Notes: generated from the letters alone by a model not told the origin. A DNA stretch of 64,000 nt from Aestuariirhabdus sp049985285 (GCF_049985285.1 NZ_JBNIEU010000003.1:1-64000); one strand, 5' to 3'; numbered from the stretch's first letter, positions 27,037-36,707 are shown. Program-made: numbers and translations.

Positions 27037-28247
27037 TGAAAGATTTTATGGCATGGGTAGATGCCCGTTTTCCCGCCACCAAGATGTGGGAAGAGCACCT
27101 GAGCAAGTATTACGCTCCTAAAAACTTTAACTTTTGGTACTTTTTTGGTTCATTGGCGCTGTTGGTGCTGGTTAATCAGCTACTGACCGGTATCTGGCTC
27201 ACCATGAGTTATGTGCCTAGCGCTGAAGAAGCGTTCGCTTCGGTAGAGTACATCATGCGTGATGTCGAGTACGGCTGGATCCTGCGTTACCTGCACTCCA
27301 CCGGCGCCTCGATGTTCTTTGTCGTGGTCTATATGCACATGTTCCGTGGTCTGATCTACGGCTCCTATCGTGCGCCCCGTGAACTGGTATGGATCTTCGG
27401 CATGGCGATCTATCTGGCTCTGATGGCTGAGGCCTTCATGGGGTACTTGTTGCCATGGGGGCAGATGTCTTACTGGGGAGCCCAGGTTATCATCTCCCTG
27501 TTCGGTGCAATCCCGGTTATCGGTCCTGACCTGCAGCAGTGGATTCGTGGTGACTTCCTGATCTCCGGCATCACCCTCAACCGCTTCTTTGCCCTACACG
27601 TCGTGGCGCTGCCTATCGTGCTGCTGGCGCTGGTTGTTATGCACATCATTGCTTTGCACGAAGTGGGCTCCAACAACCCGGACGGCATCGAGATCAAAAA
27701 GAATAAGGATGAGAACGGTATCCCGAAAGATGGTATTCCTTTCCACCCTTACTACACCGTCAAGGATATTGTGGGTGTGGTGGTGTTCCTGTTTGTCTTC
27801 TGTGCGATTGTCTTCTTCTTCCCGGAGATGGGTGGATACTTCATCGAGCACGCTAACTTTGAAAAGGCAGATAACCTGAAAACCCCTGCGCATATCGCGC
27901 CAGTATGGTATTTCACACCGTTCTACGCCATCTTGCGGGCTATTCCAGACAAGCTGCTGGGAGTGGTAGCCATGGGTGCGGCGATTGCTGTGCTGTTTGT
28001 GTTGCCCTGGTTGGATCGCAGTCCGGTCAAGTCTATCCGTTACAAGGGTGTGCTGAGCAAGATTGCGCTGGGTCTGTTCGTTATTTCTTTTGTGTGGTTG
28101 GGTTGGTTGGGTGCGATGCCTTCAACGGTTGAGCGTACTCTCTACTCCCAGATCTGCACGTTGGTGTACTTCGCATTCTTCTTGTTGATGCCGTTCTACA
28201 CCAGAATGGAAAAAACCAAACCCGTACCAGAGAGGGTGACAGGCTAA
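27036..28247 (+). CDS. petB: Ubiquinol-cytochrome c reductase cytochrome b
   Basis: This 403-residue membrane subunit binds both b hemes. Paired histidines lie in the helices containing LRYLHSTGAS...VVYMHMF and FALHVVALP...VVMHIIALHEVGS. The quinone-site PEWY-type motif is not obvious in its usual form; the matching region reads APVWYFTPFYA. It overlaps petA and petC by one base each. Confidence 0.97.
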   Translation: MKDFMAWVDARFPATKMWEEHLSKYYAPKNFNFWYFFGSLALLVLVNQLLTGIWLTMSYVPSAEEAFASVEYIMRDVEYGWILRYLHSTGASMFFVVVYMHMFRGLIYGSYRAPRELVWIFGMAIYLALMAEAFMGYLLPWGQMSYWGAQVIISLFGAIPVIGPDLQQWIRGDFLISGITLNRFFALHVVALPIVLLALVVMHIIALHEVGSNNPDGIEIKKNKDENGIPKDGIPFHPYYTVKDIVGVVVFLFVFCAIVFFFPEMGGYFIEHANFEKADNLKTPAHIAPVWYFTPFYAILRAIPDKLLGVVAMGAAIAVLFVLPWLDRSPVKSIRYKGVLSKIALGLFVISFVWLGWLGAMPSTVERTLYSQICTLVYFAFFLLMPFYTRMEKTKPVPERVTG

Positions 28248-28993
28248 TGAAAAAGCAACTGATTGCATTACTATTTGCTGTATTGCCTGTTTCTGTCTTC
28301 GCTGCAGAGTCGGGCTATCCACTGGATCATTTTGAAGCTGACGTTGCCAACCAGGCATCGCTGCAGGATGGCTTAAAAACCTACCAGAGCTTCTGTGCGG
28401 GTTGCCATGCTACCGGGTTCCAGCGCTATGAGCGCGTTGCCGATGACCTGGGTATTCCCCATGATCTGTTTAGGGAAAACATTATCTTCAACGGTGCCAA
28501 GATTGGTTCCCTGATGGATAATGCCATGCGCGAAGAGGAAGCCAAGCGCTGGTTTGGCGCTGCGCCCCCCGATCTGACCCTGGTTGCAAGGGTTCGTGGC
28601 GGCGACTGGCTCTATACCTACCTGCGGACATTTTATGTGGATCCCAAGCGTCCCTGGGGTGTCAACAACAAGGTATTCCCCGATGTAGGTATGCCCCACG
28701 TATTGGCTGAACTACAGGGTTTGCAGGTGGATAACTGTGCAGGGGCTGATAGTGGCGAGCGCGATAACCTGACCGGCGACAAACTTTGCGGTTTCGACCT
28801 GGTGGAAAAAGGTAGCATGACTCCGGCTGAATATGATCAGGCTGTTTTCAACCTGGTTAACTACCTGGTGTACGCGGCGGAGCCGATGCAGTTGGAGCGC
28901 CAGCGTATCGGTATGTGGGTGCTGTTGTTTTTGTTAGTGCTGCTGGTTCCTGCTTATCTGCTGAAGAAAGAGTACTGGAAAGACGTTCACTGA
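28247..28993 (+). CDS. petC: Ubiquinol-cytochrome c reductase cytochrome c1
   Basis: This 248-residue periplasmic cytochrome has a signal peptide (ends VFAAE), the heme c motif CAGCH at about residues 48-52, a methionine-ligand region and a C-terminal transmembrane anchor (about 222-240, then KKEYWKDVH). It passes electrons to a soluble cytochrome c. It is the last gene of petABC and ends ahead of a strong hairpin. Confidence 0.96.
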   Translation: MKKQLIALLFAVLPVSVFAAESGYPLDHFEADVANQASLQDGLKTYQSFCAGCHATGFQRYERVADDLGIPHDLFRENIIFNGAKIGSLMDNAMREEEAKRWFGAAPPDLTLVARVRGGDWLYTYLRTFYVDPKRPWGVNNKVFPDVGMPHVLAELQGLQVDNCAGADSGERDNLTGDKLCGFDLVEKGSMTPAEYDQAVFNLVNYLVYAAEPMQLERQRIGMWVLLFLLVLLVPAYLLKKEYWKDVH

Positions 28994-29013
28994 TCATTCG
29001 GTGTCGTTAATGG

Positions 29014-29047
29014 GCGCGCGGCTGAGCTATCAGCTGCGCGCGTTTTT
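29014..29047 (+). terminator. Terminator of petABC
   Basis: A 12-bp stem (GCGCGCGGCTGA with TCAGCTGCGCGC, one G-U) and a 4-base loop are followed by GTTTTTGTG. It lies 20 bases after the petC stop. Confidence 0.88.
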
Positions 29048-29079
29048 GTGTTTTTTGACTCCACATTTTGGGGGTAACA

Positions 29080-29709
29080 ATGGGCGTAGTCGCCAAGCGT
29101 TCTTCAATGATCTTTTTTTCCGATGCGGTCGGCCACCTGAGCCATCGCGTGAGAATCGTACTCGCTGAGAAGGGTGTCACGGTTGATGTGCAGGATATTG
29201 ATCCGGACAATGTGCCTGAAGAGGTTGCAGAGCTTAACCCCTACAACTCGTTGCCTACCCTGGTAGATCGTGATCTGGTGTTGTATGAGCCGAATGTAAT
29301 GATGGAATACCTCGACGAGAGGTTCCCTCATCCACCGTTGCTTCCTGTCTATCCGGTTGCTCGGGCTCAAAGTCGACTGCTGATTCACCGCATCGACAAG
29401 GATTGGAGTGAGTTGATCGATACCATTCTGGACCCCAAGTCTCGAGAAGCCGCAGTGAACAAGGCTCGAAAAGAGTTGCGTGACAGCCTGGTCGGTATTG
29501 CTCCTCTGTTTGAGGAGAAGCCCTTTTTTATGAGCGATGAGTTCACGTTGGTGGACTGCTGCGTAGCGCCTATTTTGTGGCGCCTGGCGGATCTTGGTAT
29601 CGAGATGCCCAAGCAGGCCAAGGCGTTGTTGGATTACGCTGAGCGGTTGTTCGAGCGCGAATCCTTTAAAGAAAGTCTTTCTGAGGTAGAACGCGAGATG
29701 CGTCTCTGA
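29080..29709 (+). CDS. sspA: Stringent starvation protein A
   Basis: This 209-residue GST-fold protein binds RNA polymerase and modulates transcription in stationary phase or under stress, rather than acting as a transferase. The start region (SHRVRIVLAEKGV), the PYNSLPTLVDRDL block and the YLDERFPHPPL block are the SspA hallmarks. The ATG at 29080 follows GGGGGT and matches the family start; a TTG four codons up does not. sspB follows after a terminator-like hairpin. Confidence 0.95.
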   Translation: MGVVAKRSSMIFFSDAVGHLSHRVRIVLAEKGVTVDVQDIDPDNVPEEVAELNPYNSLPTLVDRDLVLYEPNVMMEYLDERFPHPPLLPVYPVARAQSRLLIHRIDKDWSELIDTILDPKSREAAVNKARKELRDSLVGIAPLFEEKPFFMSDEFTLVDCCVAPILWRLADLGIEMPKQAKALLDYAERLFERESFKESLSEVEREMRL

Positions 29710-29731
29710 TTGATGGCTTGATGTGGGTTAT

Positions 29732-29766
29732 AAAAGGGGGAGCGTTGAGCTCTCCTTTTTTTATTG
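29732..29766 (+). terminator. Hairpin between sspA and sspB
   Basis: A 12-bp stem including two G-U pairs (AAAAGGGGGAGC with GCTCTCCTTTTT), a 5-base loop and a T-run. It should reduce read-through from sspA into sspB. Confidence 0.75.
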
Positions 29767-29811
29767 TAGAGGCGGGTGCTGAAGCCTGTCCCTGGAACGT
29801 TGGAGCATGGT

Positions 29812-30228
29812 ATGTCAATGAGTCCGAGCCGACCCTACATGGTAAGGGCGCTGTATGAGTGGATTGTGGACAACGAGTGCACTCCCTACCTGCTAGCAAA
29901 TGCTATGGCAGAGGGGGTCGCTGTGCCACAGGAGTTTGTTAATGAGGGACAGATCGTCCTCAATGTGTCTCCAACGGCTGTGCGTGAGCTTTTGATGACC
30001 AATGAGGAGGTGGAGTTTAATGGACGCTTTGGTGGTCGCCCCATGCACATCTATATTCCGATCCATGCAGTGATGGCTATCTACGCCCGCGAAAACGGGC
30101 AGGGGATGGTGTTTGAAGTGGAGGAGGGTCTGGACCCGGACCCGGACACCTCGATCGGCGGTGGCGACACCGTCAAGAAGATGCCGTCAAAGCCATCAGG
30201 AAGACCCAGTCTCAAAGTCGTGAAGTAG
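29812..30228 (+). CDS. sspB: ClpXP protease specificity-enhancing factor SspB
   Basis: This 138-residue adaptor tethers ssrA-tagged proteins to ClpXP. The substrate-binding domain covers about residues 5-110 (PYMVRALYEWIVDN, FNGRFGGRPMHIYIP) and is followed by an acidic linker. The basic C-terminal tail (GRPSLKVVK) is the ClpX-docking peptide. The ATG at 29812 follows GGAG by six bases; upstream codons in frame are not conserved in the family. Confidence 0.95.
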   Translation: MSMSPSRPYMVRALYEWIVDNECTPYLLANAMAEGVAVPQEFVNEGQIVLNVSPTAVRELLMTNEEVEFNGRFGGRPMHIYIPIHAVMAIYARENGQGMVFEVEEGLDPDPDTSIGGGDTVKKMPSKPSGRPSLKVVK

Positions 30229-30267
30229 AGCGCCAGGTTCGATTTTTGATGATTGTAAGACCGTAGT

Positions 30268-30299
30268 AAAAAGGAAAGCATGGGCTTTCCTTTTTTTAT
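30268..30299 (+). terminator. Terminator of sspB
   Basis: A 12-bp stem (AAAAAGGAAAGC with GCTTTCCTTTTT) with a small loop and trailing T-run. It is likely bidirectional, because dolP converges on it. Confidence 0.85.
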
Positions 30300-30352
30300 T
30301 TGTGCGGTGTAAGTGCGGTTAGGGTTAAAGCCTTTACACGGGGTCGGCGCGA

Positions 30353-30919
30353 CTAGTCGATATAGTCAAACACCTTCACAATGCGTTGCACTCCGTAGGT
30401 GGTGCGCACCAGCTCAACAGCGCGGTTGGCTTCTGCGTTGGTCACCCGCCCCATCAGGAATACTGTTCCATTCTCGGTGACAACTTTTATACGGCTCGAT
30501 GGCACGGATTCATCGTTCAGCATCTTGGTTTTGACTTTTGTGGTCAGCCAGTTATCGCTGCTGGCGGCAACGAAGCTGATCGGACCGGCAATCTCCAGCT
30601 CGTTATATACCTGCTTGACGTCTCGTACTTTCTGCACCGTATCGCCAGCAATTTTTTTGAGGCGCTGGTTGGGTACCTGGCCAACAATTAGCACGGTACC
30701 GTCGAAGCTGATTACCGATACGCGGGTCTGTTTGAACCCCGGGTCGGCCTTGTCAATATTCACCAGGGAAATGGTTTCAATGGTTTCATCGCTTATGAAG
30801 CGGCCGGTGGTTCGCTTTCCCGGATCTTGTTGTATGGGCTCTTCTTTCAGTGCACTGATACTGGATGCGCAGCCTGATAGCAGGAAACTGAACAGGATCA
30901 GGGTAGCTATTGCTCTCAT
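30353..30919 (-). CDS. dolP: Two-BON-domain outer-membrane lipoprotein (DolP/YraP)
   Basis: This 188-residue lipoprotein has a signal peptide with lipobox LLSGC (lipidated C17), followed by two BON domains (about 45-115 and 120-188; each with a V-x-G-x-V strand: LIVGQVPN and FLMGRVTN). DolP binds anionic phospholipid at division sites and helps outer-membrane integrity in Escherichia coli. Its start overlaps diaA by four bases (ATGA); the order lpoA-yraN-diaA-dolP is the same as in Escherichia coli. Confidence 0.93.
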   Translation of the reverse strand: MRAIATLILFSFLLSGCASSISALKEEPIQQDPGKRTTGRFISDETIETISLVNIDKADPGFKQTRVSVISFDGTVLIVGQVPNQRLKKIAGDTVQKVRDVKQVYNELEIAGPISFVAASSDNWLTTKVKTKMLNDESVPSSRIKVVTENGTVFLMGRVTNAEANRAVELVRTTYGVQRIVKVFDYID

Positions 30920-31512
30920 TGCGTCATCTCTCCAAACAGGTATTCGTCAATCAAATCACAAAAACAATGGATAACCATCATGTGTATCTCATGGATGCGT
31001 GCCGGATCGAAAGAGGGGATTCTAATCTCAACGTCTTCCGGGTGAAGCACTGATGCGACGTTTCCCCCGTCGCGTCCGGTCAGGGCGATAACCGGAATTT
31101 GTCGATCATGGGCTGCCTGTATTGACTGCACCACGCTCGCAGAGTTCCCGCTGGTACTGATTACTAGCAGAGCATCGAATGGTTGTGCCAGCGCGCGAAC
31201 CTGCTTGGAAAAAACGTCGTGATAGCTGTAATCGTTTGAGATGGCCGTCAACGTAATGCTGTCAGCCGTCAGGGCAAGAGCAGGTAGTGCGGGTCTCTCG
31301 CGGTCAAAACGATTCAGTAGCAAAGAGGCGAAATGCTGGGCGTGGGATGCGGATCCTCCGTTACCGCAGCTTAGAATTTTACCCTCATTGAGGAGCGCCT
31401 GTACCATCATCTCTCCCGCCTCGGCAATCAGCGGGGGGAGTGTTTCCGCGCACTGAATGCTGACGTCGATGCTGTCGGAAAAGTGAGTTGTAATACGATC
31501 CTGGATACTCAT
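30916..31512 (-). CDS. diaA: SIS-domain protein DiaA/GmhA type
   Basis: This 198-residue SIS-fold protein has the sugar-phosphate loop CGNGGSASHAQH and ISTSGNS. Sequence alone cannot split DiaA (DnaA initiator-associating factor) from GmhA (sedoheptulose-7-phosphate isomerase). The location between yraN and dolP points to DiaA. The ATG at 31512 with AAGG upstream is preferred over a TTG two codons earlier. Confidence 0.88.
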   Translation of the reverse strand: MSIQDRITTHFSDSIDVSIQCAETLPPLIAEAGEMMVQALLNEGKILSCGNGGSASHAQHFASLLLNRFDRERPALPALALTADSITLTAISNDYSYHDVFSKQVRALAQPFDALLVISTSGNSASVVQSIQAAHDRQIPVIALTGRDGGNVASVLHPEDVEIRIPSFDPARIHEIHMMVIHCFCDLIDEYLFGEMTQ

Positions 31513-31542
31513 TATCAACCTTTGTCGCCCGTGGGCGTATGA

Positions 31543-31920
31543 TTACAGGGTAATGGCATTTTTAATCCACTCAAAGTGCATATCATCGCCTTCAACTTTA
31601 CCGTTAGCAGCCATGACATCAAAGCGGCACGGCCTATGTAGCAGCTTCTTATTCTGCAGGTAATGCTGGGCGCAGTTTATCAGGCGTGTGCATTTTTTGG
31701 AGTTAAGGCTCTCCTGGGCGCTGCCGAAGCGAGTGCTGCTTCGTTGCCTGACTTCGACAAAGACGATGGTGTCCTTGTCGCTCATCACCAGGTCGAGCTC
31801 ACCTCCACGCCAGGCATAGTTTTTAGTTAATAGGCGCAAGCCCTGGCGCTGAAGAAAATCCAGTGCCAATTTCTCCGCCTGCTGTCCCCGGTTGAAGCTC
31901 TGTTTCAGAATCCATTCCAT
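31543..31920 (-). CDS. yraN: YraN, UPF0102 endonuclease-like protein
   Basis: This 125-residue protein has the restriction-endonuclease-like core of UPF0102: GELDLVMSDKDTIVFVEVR, matching the E-x(n)-D-x(n)-E-V-K/R catalytic layout, then HRPCRFDVMA. Its activity in cells is not established. The first 98 bases overlap the 3' end of lpoA in another frame. The upstream start is needed to include the conserved RGQQAEKLALDFLQRQGLRLL helix. Confidence 0.9.
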   Translation of the reverse strand: MEWILKQSFNRGQQAEKLALDFLQRQGLRLLTKNYAWRGGELDLVMSDKDTIVFVEVRQRSSTRFGSAQESLNSKKCTRLINCAQHYLQNKKLLHRPCRFDVMAANGKVEGDDMHFEWIKNAITL

Positions 31921-33760
31921 CTATTACCTCCGTGTGAGGGGGCACCAGTGGCGGCAGCTCTTCCAGCTGCACTGGAATGCCGTTACGGAACTGGTGCCAG
32001 CTCAGCTCGCGAACAATATGCTGCTGTTCGTCCATGCTCAGGGTGCCTGTTGTGCCTTCTAGTTCAATGCCTTCGATCCTGCTCATTTGGCGAACCCTTG
32101 AGTAAAGTAGAAACGCGTCGGCGCCGAGGGCATACAGCTCCGCGTAACTTCCATTCGCCTGGGGCCAGCGCGCCCGAATCTGCCTCATTAGCGGGTCGCT
32201 ATCTTCCAGCAGCCAGTGGTAACTGGTGAATTTTATACCGTCGAGGTCCTTGTCGCGTGTCTGGTCGCGACGGCCGCTGTATATGCTTGAGGTGCTAATC
32301 ACCGGCAGTTTTCCAGCGTACTGGAAGGCCAGTGTCGGTTTCAGGATTCTGCCTTGCTCCGCCGATACGGACATGAATACCATGTCGATATCCTGGCGTC
32401 TGCGAGGATCAAATTCGGGAGCTTCGCCTATCACCGTAGACAGGAGGCGTGCTCGAGTGCGGCTCTTGTCGATGCCAAGTAGTGAGCCAACGACCTGGCG
32501 GTAGTCGTTTTTGCCCGTGAACTGACGTTGATCGACCACTGTTCCCCCGTGGGTCACCCACTCGTCGACAAAGGCCGCTGCGACCCTGCTCCCCTTCGCG
32601 GTTTTGGGTGTGATCACAACCGCGCGTTCATAGCCTTCCTGGCGCCCACGTCGCGCTGCTTGCCGTGCTTCGTCTTCAGCGGCGAGCCCAAACTGAAACA
32701 GACCATCGGTGGCGACATGGGCATCGTTGCTGTAGTTGAGCGTGAGCGCTGGCAGAGGCAGAAGCGGTTGTGAGGCAAATTCGGAGACCTGCTGCTTGCG
32801 TAGCGGGCCGATGAGCATCTCGACGTTGTCGTTAATGGCCTGGTTGATCAGTTGATTGGGGGTGTTTTGCTCGCTGTCATAAAAACTTAACTGTGGGAGC
32901 TCCCTGCCGTCTGCTGCTGCGGCATAGTAAGCGGCCATAAAACCGTCTCGTATGGCATCTCCTGCCTGTTCCAGCTGTCCGCTTTGGGGTAGCAGCAGGG
33001 CGATATGGTTGGGCTGGTTGGTGGCGCTTTCCCGAATGATCTCCTCGATCTCCGTCAGTTTTTGCTGACCGCTATGAAATGGCCAGTTTTCCGACCATTG
33101 GTTTATACGCTCAAGTTGGTTGCTGAGGCTGGCGGGTTTCTTGAGGATTTCTGCCAGCTCTACCCATGCATCGAGGTAGGCAAGGTTATGGTATTCCCGG
33201 CTTTCTTGTAGTTCATTAAGATCCATTTCCAGCAGGGTGTTCCAGAGTTGCTGCTCAACGGTCTCCCGCTGGTCGGCGTGCGCCAGCTCGAGTGCCAATA
33301 TCAATTCGTCGATGGCGGCGGGAGAGCTGCCGGTTTGGTGTAGAGCTCGGGCTCTTAGGCTGAGGGCGTTAACCCGTATACTGCTGTTATCGACCGCTAG
33401 CAGGCTGGGATGATCCAGCCAGGTAAAGGCCAGTACGTTGTTGCGCCCTAGGGCTAACTCCGCTTGCAGTAAGGCGTAGCGAGCCCGGTTATCGTCGCCG
33501 AGTATATGGGGTGTCAGCGATGCAGCAATTTCTCGTGCTTCGTCGAGGCGTTGCTCGGCAATCATCAGGCTGGCTGCGTCCATACGTAGCTGGGCGCTTT
33601 CTTCGGGAGAGGCTTCTGCAGCCTGCTCCAGAAGCGCCTGGATCTGGTTAAGATCCTGCCCTGGGATCGGGGGTACGCGGGGGTACTCGGGGCTGCTGGC
33701 ACAGGCGGACAGCAAGGCACTGAGCAAAAAAATGAGTGGTAGGCGTGCTGGCAAGCTCAT
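31823..33760 (-). CDS. lpoA: Penicillin-binding protein activator LpoA
   Basis: This 645-residue outer-membrane lipoprotein has lipobox LLSAC near residue 19, an N-terminal helical TPR-like domain (about 30-240) and a C-terminal periplasmic-binding-protein-like domain (about 250-600, starting IALLLPQSGQL). LpoA reaches through the periplasm to stimulate PBP1A. The Pro/Gly/Ser-rich C-terminus overlaps yraN by 98 bases. It is divergent from rsmI, 145 bases away. Confidence 0.93.
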   Translation of the reverse strand: MSLPARLPLIFLLSALLSACASSPEYPRVPPIPGQDLNQIQALLEQAAEASPEESAQLRMDAASLMIAEQRLDEAREIAASLTPHILGDDNRARYALLQAELALGRNNVLAFTWLDHPSLLAVDNSSIRVNALSLRARALHQTGSSPAAIDELILALELAHADQRETVEQQLWNTLLEMDLNELQESREYHNLAYLDAWVELAEILKKPASLSNQLERINQWSENWPFHSGQQKLTEIEEIIRESATNQPNHIALLLPQSGQLEQAGDAIRDGFMAAYYAAAADGRELPQLSFYDSEQNTPNQLINQAINDNVEMLIGPLRKQQVSEFASQPLLPLPALTLNYSNDAHVATDGLFQFGLAAEDEARQAARRGRQEGYERAVVITPKTAKGSRVAAAFVDEWVTHGGTVVDQRQFTGKNDYRQVVGSLLGIDKSRTRARLLSTVIGEAPEFDPRRRQDIDMVFMSVSAEQGRILKPTLAFQYAGKLPVISTSSIYSGRRDQTRDKDLDGIKFTSYHWLLEDSDPLMRQIRARWPQANGSYAELYALGADAFLLYSRVRQMSRIEGIELEGTTGTLSMDEQQHIVRELSWHQFRNGIPVQLEELPPLVPPHTEVIDGMDSETELQPGTAGGEIGTGFSSAPGLAPIN

Positions 33761-33905
33761 GAATGATAGGCAACGGTCTTATGGGTAGCGGGAATGCGGA
33801 GAAGCGGTAATATGCTTGCTTCTCCGTGCGAAGTGTCATTCTAACCGAGGAGCTGTTTGATTTCCTATATACTGGGGCATCTTCTGTGGGCGGAGTCCGA
33901 TCTTG

Positions 33906-34754
33906 ATGGATACTGGTGCAACTCTTTATGTGGTGGCGACACCAATTGGTAATTTGGAAGATATTTCCGCGCGGGCTATTCGTGTGTTGGGGGAGGTCGA
34001 CCTGATTGCGGCCGAGGACACCCGGCACAGTGCTCGCCTGCTCGATCATTTGGGTATTACCACTCCCATGATGGCGTACCATGATCATAATGAGCGTGAG
34101 CGCAGTGGTCGCTTGCTCGACCGCGTTGATGCGGGAGAAAACATAGCGCTGATTTCAGACGCCGGAACACCGTTAATATCCGATCCGGGCTACCACCTGG
34201 TGAGTGAGGCGCGCCGCCGTGGAGTAAAGGTGGTTCCGGTTCCGGGTGCCAGTGCGATCATCGCGGCGCTTTCTGTGGCGGGACTGCCGTCGGACCGTTT
34301 TCAGTTCGAAGGGTTTCTTCCCGCTAAGCGGGGCGCCCGTCGGCAGTGTATTGAGCGCCTGGCAAGCTGCGAATCGACCTGGATCTTCTATGAATCCACC
34401 CACCGCATACTGGATTGCATGGAAGACCTTGCAGAGGTGTTGGGGGGCGAGCGTGAGCTCGTCATTGCCCGGGAGATCAGCAAAACGTTTGAAACGGTGC
34501 GTGGGGGAGCGGTGGCAGAGGTGCTCGCGTGGATGCGTGGCGACAGTAACCAGCAGCGGGGAGAGTTTGTGGTACTTGTGCGGGGGGCACCCGCGCGGGC
34601 AGCGGAGGAGGGGGTCGATCCCGAGGTTCAGCGGATGCTTGAAATTCTGCTGGAGGAGTTGCCTCTTAAGCAGGCCAGTACCCTCGTTTCCCAAATTAGT
34701 GGAGTGCGCAAAAAGGCCCTGTACCAGCTTGCCCTTGAGCTGAAAGGCGGTTAG
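33906..34754 (+). CDS. rsmI: 16S rRNA 2'-O-ribose C1402 methyltransferase
   Basis: This 282-residue SAM-dependent enzyme methylates the 2'-O of C1402, the same nucleotide whose base is methylated by RsmH, encoded here some 10 kb downstream. It shows LYVVATPIGNLEDIS, AAEDTRHSARLLDH, ISDAGTPLISDPG and PGASAIIAALS. The ATG at 33906 is chosen; a TTG directly before it shares the GGCGGAG ribosome site. The stop codon overlaps the -10 of rnpB. Confidence 0.95.
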   Translation: MDTGATLYVVATPIGNLEDISARAIRVLGEVDLIAAEDTRHSARLLDHLGITTPMMAYHDHNERERSGRLLDRVDAGENIALISDAGTPLISDPGYHLVSEARRRGVKVVPVPGASAIIAALSVAGLPSDRFQFEGFLPAKRGARRQCIERLASCESTWIFYESTHRILDCMEDLAEVLGGERELVIAREISKTFETVRGGAVAEVLAWMRGDSNQQRGEFVVLVRGAPARAAEEGVDPEVQRMLEILLEELPLKQASTLVSQISGVRKKALYQLALELKGG

Positions 34755-34757
34755 TCT
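34729..34757 (+). promoter_or_regulatory. Promoter of rnpB
   Basis: TTGCCC, a 17-base spacer and TAGTCT lie inside the end of rsmI; the -10 covers the rsmI stop. A start seven bases on falls at G34764, exactly where the RNase P RNA helix P1 should begin. The -10 is a weak match, so this rests mainly on position. Confidence 0.5.
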
Positions 34758-34763
34758 AGCCCT

Positions 34764-35114
<351 letters not shown>

Positions 35115-35125
35115 CTTACCTACAG

Positions 35126-35144
35126 CCCCCATTCTACGGGGGTT
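35126..35144 (+). terminator. Hairpin after rnpB, inside the island
   Basis: CCCCC and GGGGG pair around a 7-base loop, followed by TTTG. It lies on the island side of the attachment site, so the element seems to bring a terminator along with the substitute rnpB end. Confidence 0.6.
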
Positions 35145-35198
35145 TGTGGGTATCTAGCGCTACTGTGACAAGAAAACGTCTCAGATTGGTACAAGAAT

Positions 35199-36707
35199 AT
35201 GCGCCTACGATACCTACAAAAAAGAGATGGTAGCTACTATCTCAGATTCCCTATTCCAAAACGCCTACAAAAAACAGTAGGCTTCTCAGAGTACAGAAGA
35301 TCCCTTTGCACCAGAGATTCAGCAAAGGCGATTGCCTTCATCACTTCAAAGTCGCTTGAGTTCTATCACATAAGGAACTGCCCTATGCCTATAAGTCCTG
35401 CAGAGGTCGAGTATCTGAAAGAGCGTTTAGCAAAGCTGGCAGATATTGATAGCTTCGACTGGAGGAAAAGAGAGGCTAAGAGGGACGCGGTATACTACGA
35501 AAGAGGGCACATAGCAGCCGTGTTAGAGGGCAACGAAACCTTAGAAGAAGGTAGCCCTCTAAAATCTTTTCCAGCGCTTAACACTCTACTATCCGTTCTT
35601 GACGCAGAGTTATCTCGTTCAAATGGACTCTATACCGAATCGGTAAAAGCTAAAGAGGAGGCGCAGAATAGATTAAGAGAACACACAAAAGAGGAAGCAG
35701 AAAAGGCAGAGTCTACAACGCCTTCTAAGGGAATACTATTCTCAAAACTCTACGAGGAGTTTATAGAGTTCAAAAGAACAAATAATAATCTGAGTGAGCG
35801 AATCTTAAAGGAGTATGAGAGGTACTATATAGATCTGCTGCACCTCATAGGAGATAAACCCATAGATCAGATTAACCGTAAGTGTCTAAGGGATGCGTTA
35901 TCAGCCTATGCGGGACTCCCGAAGAGAAACCTTAAAGAATATAAAGGGCGACCTGTCGAGGAGCTACTAAATCTGGAAATCCCAGAGGAAGATAGGATCT
36001 CCAAAACTACTACAAGTCAGTTAAAGAAGTTTCTGCAAGGAATGTTTAGTTTTGCTGTAGCTAATGATTATCTGAGCAGCTCTCCTGCAAAGGACTTGAA
36101 GTTGGCTCTAACTTCCAAGAAAACCTATGCAAGGTTTACAGATTCTGAAGTGGTAGCCATCTTGAATGAAGTATCTACCTCTAAGCAGAAGAAAGAGTGG
36201 CAAAGGTGGCTTCCAATATTGGCAGCATACACAGGTGCTAGAAGAAGCGAATTATGTCAGCTAAGAAAACAAGATATTGCTTTTGATGCAGAAAGCCAAA
36301 GACACTACATACAGATAACACCTGAAGCAGGTAACCTCAAAACGGATAACGCGATAAGGCAAATCCCTATACATGCAGTATTGGTAAAAGCTGGCTTCTT
36401 AGACTGGGTTGCCACAAAGCCTGAAGGGGAGCTATTCTCACTAAACCCTCAGAGCTTAACGTCTTGGTTTGGGCGGGTGCTAAGGAAGTTAGAGATACCT
36501 CAAACAGATGAAAGAGGGAATAAAAAAGTATTCCACTCTTTCAGACATGGCGTGGTAACCAAAGCAAGGGGGGCAGGCTGTTTAGATCTGGTCGTACAGA
36601 CAGTGGTTGGTCATGAAAAGACTAGTGCTGGGGTAACTGATAGATATACCCATGCATTACCTCTGAAAGACGTACTAAGAGTCATTGATTGCTTATCTTA
36701 TGAGTAG
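35199..36707 (+). CDS. Tyrosine-recombinase integrase of the island
   Basis: This 502-residue phage-type integrase has an N-terminal DNA-binding part (RYLQKRDGSYYLRFPIPKRL), a SAM-like core-binding domain at about 185-310 and a C-terminal catalytic domain. All catalytic residues are present: R348 in TGARRSE, K381, H446 and R449 in HSFRH, H472 in VGHE, and the nucleophile Y483 in DRYTH. It is longer than common integrases because of a charged linker near 90-185. No good ribosome site precedes the ATG. Position at the rnpB end marks it as the enzyme that inserted the island. Codon use is AT-rich and unlike the flanking genes. Confidence 0.95.
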   Translation: MRLRYLQKRDGSYYLRFPIPKRLQKTVGFSEYRRSLCTRDSAKAIAFITSKSLEFYHIRNCPMPISPAEVEYLKERLAKLADIDSFDWRKREAKRDAVYYERGHIAAVLEGNETLEEGSPLKSFPALNTLLSVLDAELSRSNGLYTESVKAKEEAQNRLREHTKEEAEKAESTTPSKGILFSKLYEEFIEFKRTNNNLSERILKEYERYYIDLLHLIGDKPIDQINRKCLRDALSAYAGLPKRNLKEYKGRPVEELLNLEIPEEDRISKTTTSQLKKFLQGMFSFAVANDYLSSSPAKDLKLALTSKKTYARFTDSEVVAILNEVSTSKQKKEWQRWLPILAAYTGARRSELCQLRKQDIAFDAESQRHYIQITPEAGNLKTDNAIRQIPIHAVLVKAGFLDWVATKPEGELFSLNPQSLTSWFGRVLRKLEIPQTDERGNKKVFHSFRHGVVTKARGAGCLDLVVQTVVGHEKTSAGVTDRYTHALPLKDVLRVIDCLSYE

